A DNA stretch of 64,000 nt from Marinobacter maroccanus (GTDB lineage Bacteria; Pseudomonadota; Gammaproteobacteria; Pseudomonadales; Oleiphilaceae), in assembly GCF_002933275.1 (NCBI RefSeq), contig NZ_PSSX01000003.1, forward strand, positions 284,970-348,969, in the 5' to 3' direction. Positions 35,011 through 42,331 of the stretch are shown here, piece by piece. Under the pieces are notes generated by a model. That model did not search any database, was not told the origin of the DNA, and worked only from the letters and a program-made list of their open reading frames with translations. Position numbers and translations under genes: made by a program. The first letter of the stretch is position 1; each line of letters starts with the position of its first letter.

Positions 35011-35961
35011 TTGCACACATTCAGTCGGGCAGATTTCGAACGCTTCGGGCAGCTTTACGACATTGAATTTCGGTTCCCGGCCATCCACGGCGACAACAGC
35101 ACTGACGACTATATTGTTGCCCGGGGGGAGATTACCGAACACAGCCTGGCATCGGGTTTTCGCTTTACCTTTTCCTCTCTTGAAGTGTTGGAGGCCTACG
35201 ACTCGGTTTCCTGTGGTCACGCACCGTTACTGGTGCTGGTCGTCCTTGATGGTATCGTTCGGCTTACCCTCGGCTCTGTCGAACACGAACTGACCCCGGG
35301 TACTGCAGTCAGCATGCAGCTACATCCGGACTACCCATTGCAGGCCCACCAGCCAGAGCAACAGCATCTGGAAATTATGGCGCTCGCTTTCGATCCCCGG
35401 CGCGCTAAATTGGGCCATGTCTCTCCCAGCTTGCATGGCTTGACCATTCTGCCTCGAATGCCCCTGCGCCAATGGAAGGTACCCCACGCGCTCCAGCAGC
35501 TGTTACGGACCTATGCAGGCCTCACGATGACGGGCACCCAGAAAAATCTGGTGTTGGAGGGGGTCGCGCTGCAGCTTGCCGGATTGGGTCTGGGAAGCGA
35601 AGAGCAGGAATCTCCGGATGTTCCCGTGGTTCCGGTCCAGCAGCGTCAACGACTTGAGTTGGTGAGGCAGCATCTGGAGTTTACCCCGGACCATGACCAC
35701 AGCCTGAAGGACCTTGCGCAAATGGCTGCAATGAGCCCTAGCGGCCTGCGAGCGAAGTTCCGGGCGATGTATGGCGTTCCGGTCTTCGACTATCTGAGAA
35801 AATGCCGGCTTCAGTTGGCAAAACACTATCTGGAGCAAGGCTTCAGCGTTGAGCAGTGCGCGAACAAGGTGGGGTACACTCACGCGACCAATTTTTCGAC
35901 GGCATTTCGCCGGGAATTCGGATTTTCTCCCCGACAACGCACGGTTGACCAGAAAAAATAG
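35011..35961 (+). CDS. AraC-family transcriptional regulator
   Basis: A 316-aa regulator with a unique N-terminal sensing domain and a C-terminal AraC DNA-binding domain (about 215-312) with two helix-turn-helices (SLKDLAQMAAMSPSGLRAKF and SVEQCANKVGYTHATNFSTAF). Its layout and its place beside a TonB siderophore receptor suggest a PchR/YbtA-like activator of iron uptake. No in-frame ATG begins the protein. TTG 35011 is preceded by GGAG at 8 bases and is preferred; TTG 34987 is the longest alternative. It starts 36 bases after glmS. Confidence 0.85.
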   Translation: MHTFSRADFERFGQLYDIEFRFPAIHGDNSTDDYIVARGEITEHSLASGFRFTFSSLEVLEAYDSVSCGHAPLLVLVVLDGIVRLTLGSVEHELTPGTAVSMQLHPDYPLQAHQPEQQHLEIMALAFDPRRAKLGHVSPSLHGLTILPRMPLRQWKVPHALQQLLRTYAGLTMTGTQKNLVLEGVALQLAGLGLGSEEQESPDVPVVPVQQRQRLELVRQHLEFTPDHDHSLKDLAQMAAMSPSGLRAKFRAMYGVPVFDYLRKCRLQLAKHYLEQGFSVEQCANKVGYTHATNFSTAFRREFGFSPRQRTVDQKK

Positions 35962-36012
35962 CACTCCGCATAGATTTTTTGTCTTCTCGGATACCAAAGA
36001 TGGGATCTAAAC

Positions 36013-36031
36013 GACAATAATTCGCATTAAA
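36013..36031. promoter_or_regulatory. Possible Fur box upstream of the TonB receptor
   Basis: The 19-base window here agrees with the classical Fur consensus (GATAATGATAATCATTATC) at 12 of 19 positions, keeping the outer GA..AAT and CATTA halves. It lies 37 bases upstream of the receptor start, where iron repression would be expected. It is a moderate match only. Confidence 0.35.
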
Positions 36032-36067
36032 CATAAACTTGTAAAGCGCGTTGTTTGGAGCTGATTA

Positions 36068-38221
36068 ATGAATTCGTCCCGTGATAACCGCCAGCCCTTC
36101 TTCCCGTCAGGCCTCGCAGTAGCCATAGCCGGGGTTCTGGCAAGCCCGATGCTATACGCGCAGGAAGCGAACGTTACCGAGCTGGATGCAATTGAGGTAT
36201 CTGCAGATGCCGCCGAACCGAGTGGTACTGCACCGAGTGATGGTTATACCGCAGAGGCTACCGTCACTGGCACAAAAACAACCACCAGCGTGGTTGAGAC
36301 ACCCCAGTCAATTTCGACGGTCACAGCGGATCAGATCCAGGATCAGAACTCGGCCAACCTGGGCGAAGTTCTGCGCTATACAGCCGGTGCCCGTGGTGAG
36401 ACTTTTGGTTTTGAGCCGCGCACCACGTTTCTGAGAATACGCGGGTTCGATGTGGCCACCAGTGGCTTGTTCCGTGACAACCTGAAACTGGCCAACCCCG
36501 GCTTCGCGGCCGGTTACAGCCTGGAGCCCTATGGTGCCGAGCGCATTGATGTACTCAAGGGACCCTCGTCCGTACTGTACGGACAGGCGGGCCCGGGCGG
36601 GTTGGTGAATTATGTGTCCAAGCGACCTACCTTCGACACTCGTCGGGAAGTGCGCGTTGAGGCAGGCACCAACGATCTGGTTCAGGGCCAGTTTGATATC
36701 AGTGGGGCGGTGAATGACAGTGATACCCTGGCCGTTCGCCTGGTGGGCCTGGTTCGCAACAGCGAAACCCAGGTGGATTTTGTCAACGACGACCGGAAGT
36801 ACCTGGCCCCCAGCCTGACCTGGCAACCCACAGACGCCACCCGACTGACGGTACTGGCGCACTGGCAGTATGACGACACCCAGCCTTCCCAGCGCTACCC
36901 GTTGCAGGGGACTCTTGAGCCAAACCCGAATGGTCCGATTCCAGACAACCGGTTTACCGGCGAGCCGGGGTACGACGCTTACGAGCGTCGCGAGAGTGCC
37001 TTAGGCTACGAGTTTGAACACCACATCAATGACCAGGTGGTGCTGCGTCAGAATGTCCGGGACTACCGCAACGATGTCGACGACCAGACCATCTACACCA
37101 CCGGCTTGCTGGCGGATCAGAGAACCATTACCCGGTCACGCTTTGACAGTTTCGGTCGCATTGACGGGCTGGTCATGGATAACCAGCTGCAGTTGAGCGC
37201 CCAGACGGGGGCGGCCGAACACACGGTATTGGTCGGCCTGGATCATCAGGATATTGACGTGTCATCCCGGCAGTTCTTCGGGCCCGCCAGTAACCTGGAC
37301 ATCTATGATCCCGTCTATGGCGCGCCTATCCCTGATGCCCCTTTGTTTAAAGACGAGAACGGACAACTCAAGCAGACCGGCGTTTACCTGCAGGATCAGA
37401 TCCGGGTAGACCGTTGGACGGTTTCCCTTGGCGGCCGGTATGACGTTGCCCGTTCCGAGACACTCAATAATCTCACCGGCGCCACAGCCACCCGGGACGA
37501 CGAGGCCTTCACCGGTCGTGCCGGTGTCAGTTACCAGCTCGCGAATGGCTTTGCGCCCTATGTGAGTTACATGGAGTCATTTCTCCCCACCACAGGCACC
37601 GATGCAGCAGGCAATCCGTTCGAGCCAGAAACCGCGCATCAGTACGAGGTGGGCGTGAAATACCAGCCCAACAGGGACACGCTGGTGACACTGGCCTGGT
37701 TCGACCTGACCCGGGAGGACTACCTGACCACCAACCCAACCAGTTTTGCCAGCGAGCAGAGGGGCGAAGCCAACTCTCGGGGCCTTGAGATGGAAGCCCG
37801 CACGCGTCTGTTCCAGGCGCTGGATGTGGTTGCCAGCTATACCTACACCGATGCCGAGATCACCAAAGCCAGCAACCCGGTGGAAGAGGGTGAACCTCTG
37901 GAATACACCCCGGAGCATGAAGCAGCGCTATGGGGTAAATACAACTTCCGGGGCGGCGTGCTGCATGGCCTGGGACTGGGAGCCGGCGTGCGTTACATCG
38001 GCGAGAGTTTTGGCGCGGCGTTCAACGCGGACAATTCCGCCCTGGAAGTACCGGATGTAACCCTGGTAGATGCCGCTGTTACCTACGACATTGGCGAAGT
38101 GTCGCTTGGCCTGCATGCCCAGAACCTGCTGGATGAGAAATACGTGGCAACGGCGTTCGACAGCTCGGGCACCTACGGTACCCGCCGTGAAGTCACAGGT
38201 TCGGTTACTTACCGGTTCTGA
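36068..38221 (+). CDS. TonB-dependent siderophore receptor
   Basis: Outer-membrane receptor that imports ferric siderophores using TonB energy. The 717-aa precursor has a signal peptide (about 1-31, cut after LYAQ), a plug domain (about 70-175; VVETPQSISTVTADQI, FLRIRGFDV, ERIDVLKGPSSVLYGQAGPGG) and a 22-strand-type barrel to the C-terminus, ending in Phe (SVTYRF) as barrel proteins do. The pattern matches the FhuA/FpvA class of hydroxamate-type receptors; the actual ligand is not known. The AraC gene upstream probably controls it. Confidence 0.93.
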   Translation: MNSSRDNRQPFFPSGLAVAIAGVLASPMLYAQEANVTELDAIEVSADAAEPSGTAPSDGYTAEATVTGTKTTTSVVETPQSISTVTADQIQDQNSANLGEVLRYTAGARGETFGFEPRTTFLRIRGFDVATSGLFRDNLKLANPGFAAGYSLEPYGAERIDVLKGPSSVLYGQAGPGGLVNYVSKRPTFDTRREVRVEAGTNDLVQGQFDISGAVNDSDTLAVRLVGLVRNSETQVDFVNDDRKYLAPSLTWQPTDATRLTVLAHWQYDDTQPSQRYPLQGTLEPNPNGPIPDNRFTGEPGYDAYERRESALGYEFEHHINDQVVLRQNVRDYRNDVDDQTIYTTGLLADQRTITRSRFDSFGRIDGLVMDNQLQLSAQTGAAEHTVLVGLDHQDIDVSSRQFFGPASNLDIYDPVYGAPIPDAPLFKDENGQLKQTGVYLQDQIRVDRWTVSLGGRYDVARSETLNNLTGATATRDDEAFTGRAGVSYQLANGFAPYVSYMESFLPTTGTDAAGNPFEPETAHQYEVGVKYQPNRDTLVTLAWFDLTREDYLTTNPTSFASEQRGEANSRGLEMEARTRLFQALDVVASYTYTDAEITKASNPVEEGEPLEYTPEHEAALWGKYNFRGGVLHGLGLGAGVRYIGESFGAAFNADNSALEVPDVTLVDAAVTYDIGEVSLGLHAQNLLDEKYVATAFDSSGTYGTRREVTGSVTYRF

Positions 38222-38627
38222 GTCCCTTACTCTCCCGGCGCACGGACGCGCCGGTTTCCAGAAAAATCCTCCAAGAACCTATCCCGAAAGCAGTTCCCCG
38301 CCAGAAACCTTCCTACACCGTTGAGATTCAGATCCAGGTCGGTTCAACCCGGTTCCTGTTCGTGAGCTTGAGGGGGTCTTTTTTTCATAAAACCACCGCA
38401 TTGAGCCAGAAATCGGTTAAAATGCGGTCGCTTGCACTGTTTTAATTGCGTAATATTACGAAAAATTCCGGCGTGGCTGGGCTTACCTTCCTCTCTTGTT
38501 GTTATTAAGACCAAATAAGGTCTGAAAGTCGTACCTTTGGACCATATCCCGGTACGTAAATATCAAGGAAGATTCTGGCCTTCTGCCACACAATACCAAT
38601 AACCCGTTTTCTCAGAAGATTTCTGTA
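38222..38627 (+). promoter_or_regulatory. Receptor terminator and structured nhaB upstream region
   Basis: This 406-base gap has no gene. A GC hairpin (CCGGCGC 38235-38241 with GCGCCGG 38248-38254) probably ends the receptor transcript, though its T-run is short. Further right lie an 8-bp inverted repeat (ACCGCATT 38395-38402 with AATGCGGT 38421-38428), a perfect 12-bp palindrome CGTAATATTACG (38449-38460) and a small hairpin AGACC-N6-GGTCT near 38508-38523. These could be an operator or a structured leader controlling nhaB. I recognise no known riboswitch here. Confidence 0.4.
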
Positions 38628-40133
38628 ATGCCCACTACCGTTATTTCCGGCTTTACCCACAATTTCCTTGGCAAGGCGCCCGTCTGGTACAAGCAGGTCA
38701 TTCTGCTATTTCTTATTGCCAACCCGATTGTCATGTGGACGCTTGGTCCGGGAACGGCCGGCTGGCTTCTGATTGCCGAATTTATTTTTACCCTGGCCAT
38801 GGCCCTGAAGTGTTACCCGCTTCTGCCGGGTGGCCTGCTGGCGGTGGAGGCATTGCTGATAGGGCTGACCACGCCGGATGCGGTCTATCTGGAAGTGCTT
38901 ACCAATTTCCCGGTTATCCTGCTGCTGATGTTCATGGTGGCCGGTATCTACTTCATGAAGGAACTGCTGCTGGTGACCTTCACCCAGATCCTGGTGGGTG
39001 TGCGTTCCAAGTCGGCTTTGTCTCTTCTGTTCTGCTGCGCGGCAGCGATTCTCTCGGCCTTCCTGGATGCCCTGACAGTTACCGCCGTGATCATCAGCGT
39101 AGCGGTGGGTTTCTACTCGGTTTACCACAAAGTGGCTTCCGGTAAGGGCTATCAGCACAAGGATCACAACGCCGGTAGCGATGACGAGGTGATCGAGCTG
39201 CACCGGGAAGATCTGGAAAACTTCCGGGCCTTTTTGCGTAGCCTGCTGATGCACGGTGCTATCGGTACCGCGCTTGGTGGGGTGGCCACCATGGTGGGCG
39301 AGCCGCAGAACCTGCTCATTGCCAAGGTAGTGGGTTGGGATTTTGCCGGCTTCTTCCTGCACATGGCGCCGGTGAGCGTGCCGGTGCTGGCGGCCGGGTT
39401 GTTTACCTGCTGGGCTCTGGAAAAGCTGCGCTGGTTCGGCTACGGCGGGCGCCTGCCCAAACCCGTGCGCCGGGTGCTGGAAGAGTTTGCTGAGAACGAG
39501 CGGAACAAGCGTACCAAGGCGGATCAGGCGGCACTCTGGGTGCAGGCTTTTGCGGCTGCAATTCTGGTGGTGGGCCTGGCTTTTCACCTGGCCGAGGTCG
39601 GCCTGATTGGCCTGTTGGTGATCATCCTGATTACCTCATTTACCGGTGTCACCGACGAGCACCAGATTGGCAAAGCCTTCCAGGAATCCTTGCCGTTTAC
39701 CTCCCTGCTGGTGGTGTTTTTCGCGGTGGTAGCCGTGATCCACGAACAGCACCTGTTCAAGCCGATCATTGATTATGTTCTGTCGCTTCCCGAAGCCCGT
39801 CAGCCGGGCATGTTCTTTATCGCCAACGGCGTGCTCTCGATGATCAGCGATAACGTGTTCGTGGCCACCGTGTATATCAGTGAGGTGAAACAGGCGCTGG
39901 ATGCGGGTGCTATCAGCTATGACCATTTCCAGAAACTGGCGGTTGCCATCAACACCGGCACCAATCTTCCCAGTGTGGCGACCCCGAATGGCCAGGCGGC
40001 TTTCCTGTTCCTGCTGACGTCTGCCATTGCGCCGCTGGTTCGGCTGTCTTACGGCAAGATGGTGATTATGGCGTTTCCCTATATGCTGGTAATGGGTGGT
40101 GTAGGTCTGTACATGGTTATTAACCATATTTGA
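38628..40133 (+). CDS. nhaB: Na+/H+ antiporter NhaB
   Basis: Exports Na+ in exchange for protons, important for a marine cell. The 501-aa protein has about 12 membrane segments and the NhaB-specific opening ([21 protein letters not shown]). It also has the inner blocks [21 protein letters not shown] and [16 protein letters not shown] typical of the ion-transporter superfamily. It ends GLYMVINHI. Its ribosome site is weak (AGAAG). Confidence 0.96.
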   Translation: MPTTVISGFTHNFLGKAPVWYKQVILLFLIANPIVMWTLGPGTAGWLLIAEFIFTLAMALKCYPLLPGGLLAVEALLIGLTTPDAVYLEVLTNFPVILLLMFMVAGIYFMKELLLVTFTQILVGVRSKSALSLLFCCAAAILSAFLDALTVTAVIISVAVGFYSVYHKVASGKGYQHKDHNAGSDDEVIELHREDLENFRAFLRSLLMHGAIGTALGGVATMVGEPQNLLIAKVVGWDFAGFFLHMAPVSVPVLAAGLFTCWALEKLRWFGYGGRLPKPVRRVLEEFAENERNKRTKADQAALWVQAFAAAILVVGLAFHLAEVGLIGLLVIILITSFTGVTDEHQIGKAFQESLPFTSLLVVFFAVVAVIHEQHLFKPIIDYVLSLPEARQPGMFFIANGVLSMISDNVFVATVYISEVKQALDAGAISYDHFQKLAVAINTGTNLPSVATPNGQAAFLFLLTSAIAPLVRLSYGKMVIMAFPYMLVMGGVGLYMVINHI

Positions 40134-40215
40134 CATTCTGTTCGGATTTTTGCGGGCAGTGCCAATGCAGATTTGCCCGGGTCTGTTAACCTTTGCTTAA
40201 ACAGACCCTGACAAT

Positions 40216-41061
40216 ATGGATTCCATGTCCAGAAACTACTCCGACCAATTTTGCTTGATGTATACAGCCAAACGTTTTGTTGGTGCCCGGCTTTGGATAT
40301 TGCTAGCAGGATTATTGCTTTCAACGGGCGCTATGGCTGATTCGGAAAAAGCCGGCAAACCTCTTCGCATTGCCTATGTCGATTTTCCACCGATGACCTA
40401 CCAGAAAGCTGATGGCAGTCCGGCGGGCACCTTTATTGAGGTTACCCGAAAAGTGGCGGTCGAAGCAGGCTATCAGCCGGAATTTCTCTACCTCCCCATC
40501 AGTCGTGTCTATCTTTATCTGCGCAATGGCCGGATTGACGTTTGGCCAGGTTCAACCAACGTGCCAGCTCTTAATGGTGAAGTTCTCGAGACCTGGGTAA
40601 GTCCCTTCGCGACCCAGCTTAGCGCCTGGTACCTGGAGGGAACGAGCCCACTCGTTCATTTTGATCAGCTACAGGGCAGGACAGTAATCACGATTGCCGG
40701 ATACACCTACGGCGGGCTCTTGTACTGGCTGGAGGCCGAAAGCTCGATTGACGTAACGGAGGCACCCAACTACCGGGCGGCTTTGGAAATGCTCAAGCTT
40801 GGCCGAGGGCATTACCTGTTCGGTCATCGAGATCCCGTTCTGGAGACCCTTTCAATGCCCGAAGATGCGAAGATTCGTGAATCGGAAATCCGTTTGCGGA
40901 ATCTGGCCTGGCTGTTTTCGCTTGCCAATCCCCGGGCAGCAATACTTCGGGAAGAGTTCGATGATGCTTATATCCGTTTGGCCGAAAAGGGTGAAGTCCC
41001 CTCGATACGAAAGTTTGGAGAGAGCTTTGTGATACCGGGCTTGCCCGAAAAATATCGATAG
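40216..41061 (+). CDS. Periplasmic solute-binding protein, family 3-like
   Basis: A 281-aa (longest frame) secreted binding protein. A signal peptide ends in LLSTGAMA before DSEKA. The mature part has the SBP_bac_3 pattern (LRIAYVDFPPMTYQKADGSPAGTFIEV; LQGRTVITIAGYTYGG). No permease or ATPase genes are adjacent, so it may be an orphan sensor or transporter partner. ATG 40258 (MYTAKRF) would give a more normal signal peptide length than 40216, but neither has a clear ribosome site. Confidence 0.8.
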   Translation: MDSMSRNYSDQFCLMYTAKRFVGARLWILLAGLLLSTGAMADSEKAGKPLRIAYVDFPPMTYQKADGSPAGTFIEVTRKVAVEAGYQPEFLYLPISRVYLYLRNGRIDVWPGSTNVPALNGEVLETWVSPFATQLSAWYLEGTSPLVHFDQLQGRTVITIAGYTYGGLLYWLEAESSIDVTEAPNYRAALEMLKLGRGHYLFGHRDPVLETLSMPEDAKIRESEIRLRNLAWLFSLANPRAAILREEFDDAYIRLAEKGEVPSIRKFGESFVIPGLPEKYR

Positions 41062-41074
41062 CATGCCCAAGGGC

Positions 41075-41806
41075 TCATGGATCGGGATTCAGTCGGATAT
41101 CCCCATACCAGGCGGTCGCTTTTTCCCCGGTGTTGTCTGAATCCGACATAATGGCGATTCCCACCACCGCTGGTGGCTCCTCGCCAAACGTTTCCCGGTA
41201 GTCGGCCATGATGTCCCGTTCCACCGTGACCCATTCCCCAACCTTTTCTGATCCGGAATTCACCGCGATCATCATCGTTTTCTCGGTGTAGGGATTGGGG
41301 ACAATCTCACCCTCGGGCAGGGTATTGGCCCAGATGTAGTTCAGGGCATTACCCGGCAGAGACTCACCGAACAACACCTCAACCGTCTTGCGTTTTGCGC
41401 GCTCGAAAAAGCCGGCCTTTTCGGGCTGGAATTCAAAGGCAACGTAGATTCTGGCGGGATAGTCGTCCCCGGATTTTTCCCGGGCATTACCCTTTTCGAA
41501 AACGTTCGAGACCTTCCAGCGCCATTGCAGAATCAGCGAATCCGTTGGCTCCAGTTTTACTCGTGCGATCAGACCTGACGCTCCGCCCTCCGTGGAGGCC
41601 CTCACGACCTGTTGACCGTCTTCGATTGTCAGTTCATAACGGCTGAGCTGGTCGATCTTGGGGAATTCCAGGGGTTCCCAGCCGTCAGTCAGGGACTTCA
41701 TCTGGGAGAAAGGCGTCAATGTTGCCTCTTGCGAACTGGCGGGCGCAGACAGCATTAGGGAGATGAGGAGCAGGCCCCAGATTGTTCTGTATCCGACCTT
41801 CTCCAT
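41075..41806 (-). CDS. DUF3047 domain-containing secreted protein
   Basis: A 243-aa protein with an N-terminal signal peptide (about 1-25, LMLSAPASSQ) and the DUF3047 pattern: LILQWRWKVSNVFEKG, KSGDDYPARIYVAFEF, LNYIWANTLPEG and a C-terminal DSDNTGEKATAWYGDI. It is exported to the periplasm or outer membrane; the function is unknown. It converges with the solute-binding protein gene, 13 bases between stops. Confidence 0.85.
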   Translation of the reverse strand: MEKVGYRTIWGLLLISLMLSAPASSQEATLTPFSQMKSLTDGWEPLEFPKIDQLSRYELTIEDGQQVVRASTEGGASGLIARVKLEPTDSLILQWRWKVSNVFEKGNAREKSGDDYPARIYVAFEFQPEKAGFFERAKRKTVEVLFGESLPGNALNYIWANTLPEGEIVPNPYTEKTMMIAVNSGSEKVGEWVTVERDIMADYRETFGEEPPAVVGIAIMSDSDNTGEKATAWYGDIRLNPDP

Positions 41807-41973
41807 AGTGCCTCTCCTCTCTCAGGGTGTTTCCGTTGCAGACAGATGTTTTACCGGAAAGTGCCTTGTCCTGTAAAAGCTACCCGTATATAGTGTTTTT
41901 ATCCTTGGTCAAATACCAGATGTAGTGATCAGTGTGTAACCAACTCGGTTAACGCGTGATCACACCAAGCATT

Positions 41974-42122
41974 CTGGTATCGGGAATCCGGTGAGACTCC
42001 GGAACTGACGCGCAGCGGTATTGGGGAACAAGCACGGCATTACGACACTGGTTGAGACCGGGAAGTCGCCGAGCGAGGCCGAATCGAACGATTCACGCCC
42101 CTGAGTCCGAAGACCTGCCAGG
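41974..42122 (+). promoter_or_regulatory. Cobalamin (B12) riboswitch upstream of nrdAB
   Basis: The aptamer's conserved blocks appear in order: the 5' closing strand CTGGTAT, then GGGAATCCGGTGAGACTCCGG, a variable core, CACTGG, CGGGAAG, and the hallmark GTCCGAAGACCTGCCAG whose end pairs back to the 5' strand. In known cases a B12 riboswitch ahead of a class I (B12-independent) ribonucleotide reductase turns it off when cobalamin is plentiful and a class II enzyme can work. A class II enzyme is not in this window. A 10-base segment downstream (42160-42169) is perfectly complementary to aptamer bases 42100-42109, a likely switching partner. Confidence 0.9.
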
Positions 42123-42177
42123 GAGACAACTGCACCTTCGCGTTTCAAGGTGAGCAGACCGGACTCAGGCCAGACGT

Positions 42178-42264
42178 GTAGGTCGGATTAGCGAAGCGTA
42201 ATCCGACACCCCTGTCTGCGCCAGGCCGCCTTTGTCGGATTACGCATGCGCTAATCCGACCTAC
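42178..42264. repeat. Paired REP-type palindromes (BIME) between the riboswitch and nrdA
   Basis: Two inverted copies of a 31-32 base palindromic unit (left 42178-42208, right 42233-42264) beginning GTAGGTCGGATTAGCG. Each unit is itself a hairpin and the two copies mirror each other. The same unit recurs between nrdA and nrdB. This matches REP/BIME elements of proteobacteria, usually spread by RAYT transposases. Confidence 0.85.
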
Positions 42265-42331
42265 GGTGGCACTCCGATTCTCTGCCTACGCGATGGTGAA
42301 AGGAATTCAACGCGTATTCAGGAGAACACAC

